DNA of 64,000 nt from Berberis thunbergii (GCA_003290165.1 QNQO01000836.1:1-64000); one strand, 5' to 3'; counted from the stretch's first letter, positions 21,265-32,893 are shown. The notes: generated from the sequence alone by a model not told the origin. Numbers and translations are program-made.

Positions 21265-23060
21265 GTGATTTTCCATTCTAAATTGTCTATGTTTGTTGCA
21301 ATTATTATTCAAAGTAAACTTTACTGATTGATAATTTAAGAAAAAAAAATCATCAAAAAGAGATGGAATTGCTTGCATCATATCTAGAAGGAAGGGTGGT
21401 AAATAATGACACATGTATGCTGACAAAATGGTTACAGAAGAATAAAAGTGAGAAGAAAAGCTTTTTGTTTTTGTTTATTTTCAATTTATGGAGAATTGAG
21501 TTAAGTGTCGTTTGTGTTAGATGACATGCGTGACTGAGTTTGGTAGAAACCATACTAATTAGCTTGTGTGCTGTGCTGTGCTGGACTCACTCACTTCCAC
21601 AAACAACAACCAAAACTTATATCAATAGAGGCCACAGATGTAACCCCATACTACTCATGTTTCATGGACAAAAATCCCTACTTTCCTACCATTACCAATC
21701 AATGGTGGAACCCATGCATCCTGGTTTACTACTACCCTGATCTTCTGATGTTTGCTCTTTTGTTTTTGGTCCCCTCTCTCATCGATCTGTTGCATATATA
21801 AATCATATAGTAGCCTATATGGTGGTGAATTCCACCAATTGAACTGAACTTCTAGGTTTGTATTCGTTGTTTTCAGGACTACGTTTCCTATTTCAAGTAT
21901 TCGACGAAAATCAATAACAAGTTTTCTAATTTATTCTGATGATGAAATAGAAATGGTAGCCTGAACAACAGAATGGGAGTTAGTTAGTGTGGAACTCAAT
22001 AATCTGACTTGCATTTGTAGAATATGTGATCTTCCTCCAATTCAATTCAATGAAAGTAACTGTTGTTTTAATGAGTAGGAAAAATGACCCTTTCCACATG
22101 GTTGGTATGGCTAATGAATTGTGCTTGTCCATAAATACATACATACATGGCTGGCTGGTTCTCATGATGTCCAATTGTCTATTCTTTGCTAGTTGTCAAA
22201 TTTCACAAGCTATTACAACTCTCTTTACTTGTGGCTGTGGAGAAGCAACACACCTATTGCTCCCATGTGCATTATCAGAATCATATTATGCATTAATTGG
22301 GAAACTGAAGCATGAGTAAACACTACTCAGTTTATTTATTACTTTGAATAAATTTTTCTCTCGTGTTTAACGTATGAACAATGTTTTTTATTTATTTATG
22401 AAAATATATCGCATAATATTATAAATATGATGAACAATGCTTCACGTATGATTATTGCATAATATTATAATTATGAAAACATATCGCATAATAAATATTT
22501 CCCTCGTGTTTAACTTATGAACAATGCTTCACGTAGAGGAGCTTTATTCAGAAACTTGTCCTTCTACTCCTAAAAGGGAAGGAATCCTAAAATTTATCTA
22601 GGAAGTTATATGGTGTAACATAATTAATTTTTAGTTTAAAAAAATGTTGACAATGTATTCTTCTCTCTGGAATCCGGATTTATTGGTTGGTGCTGGAAAC
22701 AAAAAATAGAAGTGACCTAAGGATTATCTGCAACACACTACATATATATTTTGAAACTCTCTACTTAGCATATATATTTTGAATTTTTTTTAGGAGCATA
22801 TAATCTGGTCTAGTAGAATTTTTTTTTCAGCATGAAACCTATATGTTGTTGATGATGATACTTCTACTTGTGCTTTTGCTACAACTTATTGTTACACCCA
22901 GGTCCAGATCATATGCAATAAAGTACTTAAAGAGTATCTATGTTGTCTTGTTTCAATAACTGTGCAATTATAGGTCATGTTTGTCTGTCATTGGTTTATT
23001 AGCAATCTTTATAGGTCATGTTTGTCTGTCATTAAGTACTGACTAATTTTTATACTGCAG
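21265..23060. other. AT-rich sequence with local repeats, no clear gene
   Basis: Includes the second 82-bp repeat copy (21554) and a short open stretch to 21801 (DVTPYYSCFMDKNPYFPTIT) that might be an exon of an unidentified gene. Around 22350-22540 a CTCGTGTTTAACGTATGAACAATG block is repeated with a period of about 143 bp, and AGGTCATGTTTGTCTGTCATT occurs twice near 22972 and 23014. Nothing else recognisable. Confidence 0.4.
21554..21635 (+). repeat. 82-bp repeat, copy 2
   Basis: ACTAATTAGCTTGTGTGCTG... followed directly by CCAAAACTTATATCAATAG...GCCAC; the two blocks are identical to those at 18735-18792 and 18706-18734 but in swapped order. Copies 1 and 2 bracket the GDSL and hydrolase pieces. 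Confidence 0.75.
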
Positions 23061-23194
23061 GGCTCTGAAGGTCTGAGCCAGTACGAGCAGCGCAGTATGT
23101 TGGACAGGAGAATGCGCATACATTGCTTGTTTCTGGGGTGCAAAGTGTGTCGTTGTATCAACCATCACCGGTGCCATATACAAGCAACTACCAG
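23061..23194 (+). pseudogene. Putative captured exon of an unidentified protein
   Basis: Bounded by ACTGCAG|GG and CTACCAG|GTGCTG. One frame reads AAQYVGQENAHTLLVSGVQS and then SVSLYQPSPVPYTSNYQ, which looks natural, but the same frame meets a stop near the exon start, so an indel or a false border is likely. I do not recognise the family. Confidence 0.35.
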
Positions 23195-23375
23195 GTGCTG
23201 CATTCTCATCATTTTCAGTATATTGAACAAGCAACTACCGAAAGAAATGGGGCTTGTTCCTAAGGGCATCAATGTATTTTCTTACATTATAACTAGGGCG
23301 ATTTGTATTGTTGGAAAAAACATAGAGAAATTCTTTTGTTTTAGATGCGAGCGAAACCTGATATAACAAGCTATG

Positions 23376-23587
23376 TTCCATTTGTTCAGGTTAATCCTGT
23401 TATTGTACATTAATTAATGCTATTTGTTTACATGTTTTTGTTTGGCGTCAAAACTTGACAAGTTCATTTTTACGGTTGATTTTGTATTTATCTAGCATAT
23501 AGTTTGGTGGTTCTTATTCGTGTCGGAGGCATGACACAAACTATAGTAAGGACTGATTTTGCAGGTGCCACGGCTGTGATTTTGCTG
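23376..23587 (+). repeat. 212-bp direct repeat DR2, joined to a CACTA right arm
   Basis: Near-identical to DR1 (19656). Upstream, 23277-23375 matches the sequence before DR3 (TTTTCTTACATTATAACTAG...). Downstream it runs through CAGCAGC and an A run straight into subterminal repeats of right end 1. Confidence 0.92.
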
Positions 23588-23635
23588 CAGCAGCAAAAAA
23601 AAAATATAAATTTTTTTTTCGATTATATTAACTTG

Positions 23636-24398
23636 CAACGGTGTAAAACCGTTGCAACAAAACAGATTTCTTTTTTTTTTGAATTTTGTTTTACACCGTT
23701 GAATTTTGCTACGCCTAACAACCGTTGCTAGTACCTTTGCCACGGTTTAATTTACACTATTTAGCCACGGTTTATAACCGTTGCCAACGTTAGCCACGGC
23801 TAATAACCGTTGCTACTTTTAGACACGGTTTAAAACCGTAGCAAATACATGTGCTTAGCCACGGTTCATAACCGTTGCAAAGGTTAGCCACGGCTATAAA
23901 CCGTTGCTACTTTTAGAAACGGTTTAAAACCGTTGCAAATACATGTGCTTAGCCACGGTTCAAATCCGTTGCAAAGGTTAGCCACGGCTATAAACCGTTG
24001 TTACTTTTAGACACGGTTTTAAACCGTTGCAAATATATAAACTTAGCCACGGTTAAAAACCGTTGCCATAGTTAGCCACGGCCATAAACCGTAGCTATCT
24101 AGTTGGCCACGGTTTATAACCGTTGCGAATATTTACACTTAGTAACGGCTTAGAACCGTTGCTAATGTATCCACGGTTTAGAACCGTTGCTAGTTTTATT
24201 GCAACGGTTTATAACCGTTGCTAATTTCTGCAAATAACGCCCCCCTCCACCCATAAAACCGTTGCTACAATGTTTAGCAACGGTTTTTAGCCGTGACAAA
24301 AAAATTTGCGACGCCCCTGTAGTCCACGGCTCTTAGCCGTGGCAATGTCTTACGCCCACGGTATAAAACCGTGGCTAATGGGGATTTTTGGTGTAGTG
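23636..24398 (+). repeat. CACTA right end 1: subterminal array and terminus
   Basis: Roughly twenty ACGGTT..AACCGTTGC units, mostly paired as GCCACGGTTTATAACCGTTGC, end in GGGGATTTTTGGTGTAGTG with the last base at 24398. This is the inverse of CACTACACCAAAAA. The following trinucleotide GAG does not match the flank of either left end upstream. Confidence 0.92.
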
Positions 24399-24459
24399 GA
24401 GTGTTCAGTTTTTTTACATTTACCTGCTCTATCGTACATAAAATCCTGCATTTTTTTAG

Positions 24460-25048
24460 TCTTTAAATGCCTCTGCTGAGATTGTTGAATCAAGTTGTAG
24501 TTATGATGCAGACAAACTGTTGTGCATGGAACATATAAAGGATTTGCCTTTTCCCATTTCATATTACTTACTGTCTGCAAAAGATATGGAAGATAATGGG
24601 TATTGTACCAACCAACAAGGTACATGTTTTACTCCTGCAGATCATCTATTGAAGTACTCGGTTATAATTTCTTCATTTAACCTAATTATTTGATTTTTCA
24701 ACTGCAGATTTTGTAAGTGAAACAATTGACAGAGGTACATGGGGGATAGTTGCTGAAATTCAAGGAAACAATTGCATTGTAAGTGAAAACTCGACACTTC
24801 TTATCGGATTGCAATTCAAATGCAAGCAATAATATTAAAGTCTAGTTGACATTTTTCATAAAATACCACGAGAATCATGGAGTGACTATTATGAAACCTT
24901 GTAGTTTGAATTGTAAACTTTTGTGAATATTGGTGAATTAGTTATTATAGTTCTGTTTTTGTTGCTCATTTCAGTTATTTTCTGGCAGTGTGTTACGGCC
25001 ATGGGGATGGAACTTACAAGGGTGGCACTTGTTGAAGTCAAAGGACAG
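24460..25048 (+). pseudogene. Captured fragment of an SDN/REXO-type 3'-5' exonuclease
   Basis: Exons 24460-24619, 24708-24780 and 24989-25048 have canonical borders. The first encodes [20 protein letters not shown], typical of the segment before the exonuclease domain of plant small RNA degrading nuclease 5-like proteins; the last encodes CVTAMGMELTRVALVEVKGQ, matching the start of the DEDDh domain just after the D-x-E catalytic pair, which would sit on a missing exon. Plant SDNs trim small RNAs. The fragment lacks the catalytic core. The middle exon is less convincing. Confidence 0.65.
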
Positions 25049-25404
25049 GTACTACATTGTCCTTTTTCTCCAGTTAGTGTTTGTACAAAATTTAATATTG
25101 TTGACGTCAAATGTAGAAAGAGTTCAGTGTCAATCCACATTGCGCACATACATGTTTTTGTCATCTAGGACAACTCCAGCACTGAACCCTGGCATCCTTG
25201 GATGACCATCAAAAGAAGCCGAGAACACTCCAGCACTGTTTTTGTCACTATTTTTGCGCACTGCTTTTGATTATGTAAAAAAGTTACCTTTTTTTGTTTA
25301 TATGATTTTTTGAACTATGGGGTTCTGGGTTTTTATTGGTATCTGAATATTTAGGTGTTATGTAGCATTTCAATTGATTGCTCACTATCTTTGTATAATT
25401 TGTA

Positions 25405-25596
25405 GGAGGAGGGCTTGCGTTCTTCATGGGTATGCTTCTTGGGGCATTGGATAGTCCTCTGATGCAAGAACAAATGACTGCAAAAAAACAATTTGTTCAT
25501 GAAACCAAACAAATGGGAAGAAGGAGCTATAGCTCTGCTAAGACATTTGCAGTGATGGGTTTGATATTTTCAGCTGCTGAATGTGCAGTAGAAAAG
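25405..25596 (+). pseudogene. Captured exon of TIM22 (mitochondrial inner-membrane import subunit)
   Basis: A single exon with acceptor TTTGTAG and donor AAAAG|GTATAT encodes GGGLAFFMGMLLGALDSPLM, then TAKKQFVHETKQMGRRSYSS and TFAVMGLIFSAAEC. This closely resembles the Tim17/22/23-family core of plant TIM22, covering the end of the first and the second transmembrane segments with the conserved KQMG and FAVMGL motifs. TIM22 inserts carrier proteins into the inner membrane. The start and the C-terminal helices are absent, so this is a piece only. Confidence 0.85.
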
Positions 25597-25724
25597 GTAT
25601 ATGAGAGAAATCAATTTGTGTTATGGTAATTTTCTTACATTATAACTAGGTGGATTTGTATTGTTGGAAAAAACATAGATAAATTCTTTTGTTTTAGATG
25701 CGAGCGAAACATGATATAACAATG

Positions 25725-25931
25725 TTCCATTTGTTCAGGTTAATCCTGTTATTGTACATTAGTGCTATTTGTTTACATGTTTTTGTTTGGCGTCAAAACT
25801 TGACAAGTTCCTTTTTACGGTTGATTTTGTATTTACCTAGCATATAGTTTGTGGAATCCTATTCGTGCCGGAGGCATGACACAAACCTTAGTGAGGACTG
25901 ATTTTGCAAGTGTGGGGATGTAATTTTGCTG
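25725..25931 (+). repeat. Direct repeat DR3, joined to a CACTA right arm
   Basis: Third copy of the GDSL exon-end/intron segment, with visible substitutions and a 4-bp deletion (ATTAATTAATGC reduced to ATTAGTGC). As with DR2, it is preceded by the TTTTCTTACATTATAACTAG block and followed by an A run and a subterminal array. Confidence 0.9.
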
Positions 25932-25967
25932 CAGCAAAAAAAAAATTTTGATTATATTAATTTGCAA

Positions 25968-26603
25968 CGGTTTCAACCCGTCGCAACAAACTAGATTTTT
26001 TTTTGAATTTTGTTTTAACTGCCAACGGTTTACAACCGTGGTCACATTTTTTCACGGCTAACAACCGTGATCCTTCTCTATGCTTGCCACGGTTTACAAC
26101 CGTGATCCAATTGTTGCCACGTCTTACAACTGTGATCCCAGTATTGCCACGGCTTAAAATTGTGGTCTTTCTCCATCACTTGCCACGGCTTCAAACCGTG
26201 GCTATTCCTTGCCACGACTTACAACCCTTGCTATGATCTTTGCCATGGCTCAAAACCGTGGTCTTTCTCCATCACTTGCCACGGCTTAAAACCTTGGCCA
26301 TGTTTTGCCACGGCTTAAAACCGTTGCTCTTATGTTTGCCACGGTTCAAAACCGTGGTCTTTCTCCATCACTTATCACGGCTTAAAACCGTGGCTATTAT
26401 GGTTGCAACGGCTTAAAACCGTGGCTAAATGCAGAAAATCATCACACCTCCTCGAGCATAAAACCGTTGCTAAAATGTTTTGCCACGGTTTATAGCCGTG
26501 AATGAGGATTTCGTGACGCCTCTACTGCCCACGCCTCTAAGCCGTGACAATTGGTTACCCCCACGGTCCCAAACCGTTGCTGATGGGTATTTTTGGTGTA
26601 GTG
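25968..26603 (+). repeat. CACTA right end 2: subterminal array and terminus
   Basis: Units of GCCACGGCTTAAAACCGTGG type, often separated by a CTTTCTCCATCACTT spacer that is repeated four times, end in TATTTTTGGTGTAGTG at 26603, followed by TAA. More degenerate than right end 1, with several units reading AACTGTG or AACCCTTG, so it looks older. Confidence 0.9.
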
Positions 26604-26699
26604 TAACAGAAACAAACTCTCACAAGAAAGAGAATTCTAGTGAGAGTAAACATGGTTACTAGGCCTATAAAAATCTTCAACTAGCATCGGCCAAAGAAG

Positions 26700-27420
26700 A
26701 AACCTCTTGTTTTTTATCCCTGTCTCCTTTGTTAAGGAGGAAAGGATTCAACATTTGTACTTTTTGTTTGTTTTCTTAGCCCTAGAGGATCTTCGAGGGA
26801 AGAGACTAAAATCTTTAGTGCAAGATTTTGAAAACAAATCTCTTGCAACCTCTTCACTAGAAGGATCTTGCTCATGTTCCTTGTTACTACTCTGCTCATC
26901 TGTTGTAGTGTTCTCTTTGTCCTAAGTCTGTGTGTGTTCACTTGCCTCCACATTAGCACTACGCTCGAGCATTGGGTTGTTGAGAATCAATGGTTATGGA
27001 CTCTGCGTTATGGCATCACTCTGGTCATCATTTATGTTATGCTCTGCCTCATTGGTAGCCTCTATACTGGTTACATTCCCTACTTTTCCTGTGATAGGAC
27101 CTGCACTCCCCTCTAAACTGGGTTGAGTCTTCGACTTGAATGTATGTCTACCCTTGGCGATCGTCCAACCATTGGAGTTTGGTCTTTCTAGTGGTTGGGT
27201 CCTACCCGTAGCTTGCCATATCATATGGCCTGGAGTATTAATTTTTTTGCTCTTTGAACATTGCTGTTTTGTATGGCAAAAAACTGCACCAGAATTGCAT
27301 TTAACAGACATCCATGCATACTCAGTTTCAACTATTTTTTTCTTATCTCCATTGATAACCACAAAGATGTCTTTGGGTAATTGGTTGTTTACATCCAATT
27401 ACCCACAAACATTACTGACT
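26700..27420 (-). mobile_element. LINE ORF1 relic (zinc-knuckle region)
   Basis: On the - strand, 27398-26994 encodes VDVNNQLPKDIFVVINGDKK, ETEYAWMSVKC and then a decayed CCHC knuckle (KCNSGAVFCHTKQQC, where the second Cys position is Gly), typical of the DUF4283/zinc-knuckle ORF1 protein of plant LINEs. The tail to about 26700 is rich in Ser/Lys/Thr. No endonuclease or reverse transcriptase remains. Degenerate and short. Confidence 0.6.
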
Positions 27421-29229
27421 CAATAAAAGAAAACCTACTTTAAAAAAAAAATTGCAAATACATGGCCATTCTCCTTTATTTTCCTCAGAGTAGTTATCTA
27501 ATTGCCAAAATTTTCAGAAAACAACTAAAAGTGTCACAGTAATATATCAACAGATTTTAACAACAGTATAATAGTATCCAAAAGTTAAATGAACTTCATC
27601 ATCATTCTCAACTTGAAGTGTGTGTATGCATAGCCTCATCAACATAACTCTCCATTTCAGAGTAGAGATACGACCAAATAATTTTCAGAAAGTACGATTC
27701 GACTACAAATCTCTCATGTCACTAATGAATCACTCAGGGATGTGGTATTTATCACTTAGTTTATTTGTGAGGAAAAAAATAAATTATGAAACTAAAAAAT
27801 CTCACATATAATTATCATGAAAAACAAAATTTTCAAATAATAAAATGAATATGATCTCATGGATAGGAATATCACTTACTTTTGAGAATTTCAAATCAAA
27901 TACCATAGTTTTTGTCTATTCAATCTCCACATCTATTGACCGAACCTTTAATTAAGATCAATTACTCATTTTCAGTACTTTTGCATAACCTTTTTTTCCC
28001 CTTCTACACAATAAAACATTTCTACCTTGAGGATTCATGGAATATCTAGCTTTAGCTCTTTTTATTTGCCCATTCCAAACATACATCAACCATAACCTTC
28101 TCAAGGAAATTGGGTAAGGACAAAAATAATATGGGATATTACTCCATAATTGCAGTAGGTAATGTCTATATCACTTCCTAAGCTCTAGTTGGTATTATGA
28201 CTTCTCAATTAAATAAACAAAGAAATTTTAATGTAATGATTCAACTTTAATGTCATTCTCAAAGCAATCAATAAAAGAAATAAGAATAATGAGATCATCA
28301 ACGAGATAATGCAGACTCAAGAAAAATTAGAGTTTATTAAATAACCTTCAAGAAAAATAGAATGGCTTGAAACTCTCAAAGATTAAGTCTCCACTATTAT
28401 TAAAATGATTTCTAGTAAATATCTCACTTAACAACTTCAAATTATGCTAACCTGGCTTATAATGGAAGAATAGTTGAGTCAAAAAATCTCATGAAATCTT
28501 TTTAAGTTAAAGATAATATCAAACCTTATGTTTCTATTAATATATCAATGTGACAAATGATAGCATGTATTTTCTAAAATTTAAAAGCATACTTGAATTC
28601 ATATTCTTTTAATTGGAAAGGAACTTCAGATTTTGAATGCATTTTCAAATCAATTTTTTTTTGCACAATAACCAAAACCATCTACGTATTTAATGGAAAT
28701 TAAGTAGAAAACAATAATTAATCAGTATAGTTGTGAAATACATTTCAGCTCAAAGTTTGGAAAAAATGCACAAAAACACAAACTCCGCCCCAAAACAATA
28801 ACCAAACATTGTCCTCAATGTATAAAAAAAAATAATCATGACAAATGAAGGAAAAAGAAAAAATGAGGGTTAGAGTGATATTACCATGGTGAAGTTTTTG
28901 CCAATTTGGACGAAATCATCTACTAATGAACACTCAAAACATAAAAATTGTGGACTCACAATGAGAATTTGATAAAAACACATACATGAAACAAGAATGC
29001 ACAAACAAAAAAAACACATGTACCAGTTGTAAGTCAAAATTGTTACGGAGCTAACGAGTATAAGTGAAATGCATCTAGATAGAACTCGAAAATCAGTCTT
29101 AACTAACCATAATGACACAACTGAAACTGGGCTATCTCCCAAAAGCGTTTGGTTTAACGTTGTCAGCCAGACGAAACACATAGAATTCCCATCAGGCCAT
29201 GGATAATATAGAAATAATTCCTCAATTCA
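27421..29229. other. AT-rich sequence, no gene recognised
   Basis: No exon, repeat or terminus was recognised. The part nearest 29.2 kb lies downstream of the Athila-like pol on the - strand and is probably that element's 3' region; a matching LTR could not be found by eye. Confidence 0.4.
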
Positions 29230-29256
29230 AATACACACGATCCTCTAATAACAACA

Positions 29257-30465
29257 CATCAACCTCGACTTCTGATGTAGGCAACTCTAAGAATGGTTTA
29301 AGACGTTGACCATTAACTTTAAAAACACGACCATCCTTCGGATCAACAATCTCAACAACTCAATGTGGAAACCCTGTTTTCACAATATAAGGTCCAGACC
29401 ATCAAGATCGCAATTTGCCAGGAAAGAGACGCTACCAAGAATTAAATAACATAACCTTATAAAAAGGTTCAAAGGACTTGCAGAGATCGAATTTATCATG
29501 AAACACCTTCCTTTGTTCTTTGAAGATTTTAGCACTTTGGTATTCATCAATCCTAATATCTTGTAACTCATTAAGTTGGAGCTTACGATGTGATCCAGGC
29601 TTATCTATATCAAAATTAAAGGTTTTGATAGCCCAATAAGCACAATGTTTCAATTCCACCGGCAAATGACACACCTTACCAAAACCAAGTCTACATGGAG
29701 ACATTCCAAGTGGGGTTTTGAACGTTGTCCTATAAGCCTAAAGTGGGTCATTCAGACGTTGTGAACAATCCTTACAGTCTAGTCAAACTGTTTTTATCTA
29801 AAATGTGTTTAATTTCCCGATTGGAAATTTCAACTTGCCCACTTGTTTGTGGATGATATGGAGTACTTACTTTATGAGTGATGGAGTATTTCTTAACTAG
29901 CAGTTCAAAAAGTTTATTACAAAAATGAGAACCACCATCACTATAATAGCACGTGGAGTACCAAAACGAGAAAAAAAAATTATCTTTCAAAAATTTGACC
30001 ACAACCTTGTGGTTATTCATTTTACAAGGTACCGTTTCTACCCATTTGGTAATATAATAAACTGCTAGAATAATGTAAAGATAACCAAACGATTGAGGGA
30101 AAGGTCCCATGAAGTCAATACACCAAATATCAAAAATCTCCACAATGAAAATATTAGTAAGAGGCATCATATTCCTATGAGAAATGGAACCCCATTCGTT
30201 GGCATCTATACATGTAGCACAAAATGCATGGGTGTCATAAAAAAAATATTTAATAAAAGCCAATGATCTGATCGGGACAATATTTAAATAAATAAGGATC
30301 GTCCCAGAAGAAATGTCTGAGCTCAACAAGAAACTTAGGCTTATCTTGTTTAGACCAATTAGAAGGGAGTTGGCCAGTAACAAGGTAGTTAACAAAATTT
30401 GCATTCCAAGGTAACTGGTAGATAGCAAGTAATTTCCCATTTGTAAATGATTCATTCAAGAGCAC
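29257..30465 (-). pseudogene. Athila-like integrase
   Basis: Integrase inserts retroelement cDNA into the genome. Visible pieces are the core region (IDFMGPFPQSFGYLYIILAV, YYITKWVETVP, then YHPQTSGQVEISNREIKHIL), followed in a shifted frame by [20 protein letters not shown] and, near 29290, DPKDGRVFKVNGQRLKPFLE, the end of pol. The second catalytic Asp region reads YYSDGGSHF where SDGGSHF is expected. At least two frameshifts separate the pieces. Confidence 0.8.
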
Positions 30466-31621
30466 ATCTGGCCGAAATAGATGATTCTACAAGAAGTTTA
30501 GACAAATGGCCAACTACAACATTTTTGGAACCCTTCTTGTCCCGAATCTCAATATCAAATTTCTGTAGTAATAGGACCCAACAAATGATGCACGAATTTG
30601 CATACTTATAAAAAAAAACTTTGGATCTTATAAGGTATGACCTAAATTTTTCTAAAGCAAAGACAATAGCCAATAACTTCTTCTCTGTGGTGGAGTGATT
30701 AAGTTTCATATTTTGTAGAATTCGACTACCATAATAAATAACATTGGGTTTTTTGTCCACTTGCTGTCGTAACACAACTCCAACCGCAAAATTAAAAACA
30801 TCATACATAAGCTCAAAATGTAAATTCCAATTAAGAGGTTGGATGATTGGAGCTGAAGTCAACATTTGTTTAAGTTTTTCAAAAGCTTTCAAACAGTCTT
30901 CATCAAGACAAAGACAAAGACAAAGACAAAGACATAGTCCTTAGCATGTAAATTGCATACAGGATGAGTAGTCTTAGTAAAATCTTTAATGAATCTACGA
31001 TAAAAACCAAAATGGCTTAGAAAAGATCTAATTTCTTTCACCGTCTTCAATGGAGGAAGACTTAAAATTAAATAAATTTTGGCTTTGTCAACTTCAATGC
31101 TCTTGTTAGAAATTATATACCCAAGAACTATACATTGCCTAACCATAAAATGACATTTCTCCCAATTCAAGACAAAAAAAATTTCTTCAAACCAATTTAA
31201 CAATAAGGTTAAATGATGCAGACACTCATAGCGAGTCCCAAAATACTAAAATGTCATCCATGAAAACTTCAAGAAACCTTTCTACCATATCTGGGAAAAT
31301 ACTAAGCATGCACCTCTTGAAGGTGGTGGGTGCATTACACAACCCAAAAGGCATTATCCGATATGCAAAAGTTCCAAAGGGGCAAGTGAATGTGGTTTTC
31401 TCTCGATCATCGGGTGTAATGGGAATTTGATTATAACGGGAATAACCATCAAGAAAATAATAGTAATCATGTCTGGCTAACCTCTCAAGCATCTGATCGA
31501 TAAAAGAAAAGGGAAAATGATCCTTCTTCATGCCTGAGTTCAAGTTACGGTAGTCAATGCAAACTCCCCATCCGGTGGTCATGTGGGTGGGCATTAACCC
31601 ATTATTTTTTACTACCGTCAC
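30452..31621 (-). pseudogene. Athila-like reverse transcriptase and RNase H
   Basis: RT copies element RNA into DNA. The frame at 31621-31226 has CIDYRNLN, FCNAP-type FGLCNAPTTFKRCM and the catalytic FMDD box; after a break, 31203-30889 continues with KCHFMV and LSHFGFYRRFIKDF. RNase H at 30892-30452 shows YDVFNFAVGVVLRQ (first acidic residue in context) and STTEKKLLAIVFALEKFRSY. A (CAAAGA)n expansion near 30905-30933 lies at the RT/RNase H joint. Defective. Confidence 0.82.
30905..30933. repeat. Hexanucleotide (ACAAAG)n run inside pol
   Basis: About five copies of CAAAGA. On the - strand it encodes alternating Val-Phe (FVFVFVFVL), which related pol proteins would not have, so it is a local slippage expansion that kept the frame. 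Confidence 0.8.
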
Positions 31622-32178
31622 CCCCGACTTCTTAGGAACAACCTGAACTGGACTGACCTAAAACCTATTCGAAATTGGGTAAATGATACCAACATCCAAC
31701 AATTTGAGCATCTCGGCTCAGACAACCTCTACAAGATTCGGATTAAGTCTACGTTGCATTTCACGTGAAGCTTTTACATTATCTTCCATATGAATGCGAT
31801 GCATGCAAACGGTTGGACTTATTCCTTTCGTATCTGCTATAGTTCACCCAAGTGTTGCCTTATGTTCTTTCAGAACATTTAACAACTTGTTTTCCCGTTC
31901 TAAAGTAAATGCCGACGAAATAATATCAGGTAAAGTATGATCAAAACCTAAAAATGTATACTTGAGGGTGTCAGGTAATGGTTTAAGGTCAAGCTTGTGT
32001 GGCTTCTCAACATAAAAGATAAGTTTTGACTCACTGAGTGAAAGGGGGTTCAACTTTAGACTTCCATGCAGAACCAGGAACCATAATAGGGGTTGAATCG
32101 GGGAAAACATTCATTTCTCTAATGGAATTATCAGTATTGAAGTCTAAATTGAAATGAGTCAAACAAGCCACTAAGGGG

Positions 32179-32780
32179 TCATCTAATGCAGACTCTAAAA
32201 AATGAGTTTTTCACCAATCTCTCTATCATGTTAACTTCACAGATATCCTCGGGCATAGGAGGTTGTTGACTTTCATTAAAAACATTGAGTTCGATGGTCA
32301 TGTTTCCATATGACAATTTCATAATTCCATTCTTGCAGTTAATAATAACATTTGATGTGGCAAAAAATGGGCGACCCAAAATAACTGGAATGTGATTGGA
32401 AGGATTGTGAACAGGTTGTGTATCAAGATCGATAAAGTCCATTAGAAAATAGAATTTTCAACTTTAATAACCACATCTTCTATAATACCAGGGGGAATTC
32501 TAATAGTCCTACTTGCCAATTACTACGTTACTTTAGTTGGTTTTAACCTGCCGAGCTCTAATTGCTCATAAACAGAGTATGACAATAAATTAGCACTCGC
32601 CCCTAAATCCAACAATGCCATATAAATCATATGATCACCAATAACACAAAAAATAGTCGGCCATCCAAGATCTCTATACTTAGGTGGGGTTCTATGTTGA
32701 ATAATTGAGTTGACTTGCTCGGCGAGGAAGAATCTCTTTTGCACATGTAGCTTTCGCGTTTGTGTGCAAAAATACTTCAA
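32179..32780 (-). pseudogene. Athila-like aspartic protease
   Basis: Retroelement protease cleaves the polyprotein. The flap-side context YMALLDLGASANLLSYSVYE carries the active-site triplet as D-L-G where D-T/S-G is required, so the catalytic residue neighbour is mutated. The later part, IPVILGRPFFATSNVIINCK, is in another frame at 32442-32179. A stop and frameshift lie between. Confidence 0.82.
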
Positions 32781-32893
32781 GAACTTGGCATAGGTAGGAA
32801 CTTGCTTAATAGCATTGAAAAATGGGATATTTATGTGAACTTGTTAAAAATTATCCATTTCATCATTGACATTTATTATTTTCTTTGCTGGAG

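Larger units (their letters stand above)
8559..26603 (+). mobile_element. Composite CACTA element B with captured host-gene fragments
   Basis: The left terminus (CACTACACCAAAAACC) at 8559 is preceded by TGA. Two right termini (TTTTTGGTGTAGTG) end at 24398 and 26603, followed by GAG and TAA; neither matches TGA, so the span is a composite, not a clean single insertion. Contents in order: subterminal array, leader, 3.5 kb without TNP2, TNPA, then pieces of an RDR, a DUF21/CBS protein, an unknown gene, a GDSL lipase, an MAGL-like hydrolase, right end 1, an exonuclease, TIM22 and right end 2. All coding pieces are on + and keep introns, which means capture at the DNA level (Pack-CACTA/transduplication). 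Confidence 0.75.

Noticed and set aside
22020..22319. 97-codon open frame
   Set aside because: No recognised motif, cysteine-rich odd composition, no splice borders consistent with an exon.
2031..24401. Pairing the 2034 left end with the 24398 right end as one intact element
   Set aside because: Flanking trinucleotides TGT and GAG differ, and another left terminus at 8559 lies inside; the pairing with 26603 (TAA) fails too.
24399..26603. Treating the SDN-TIM22 segment as a separate complete CACTA element
   Set aside because: No left terminus CACTACACC occurs between 24399 and 25968, so only a right end is present.
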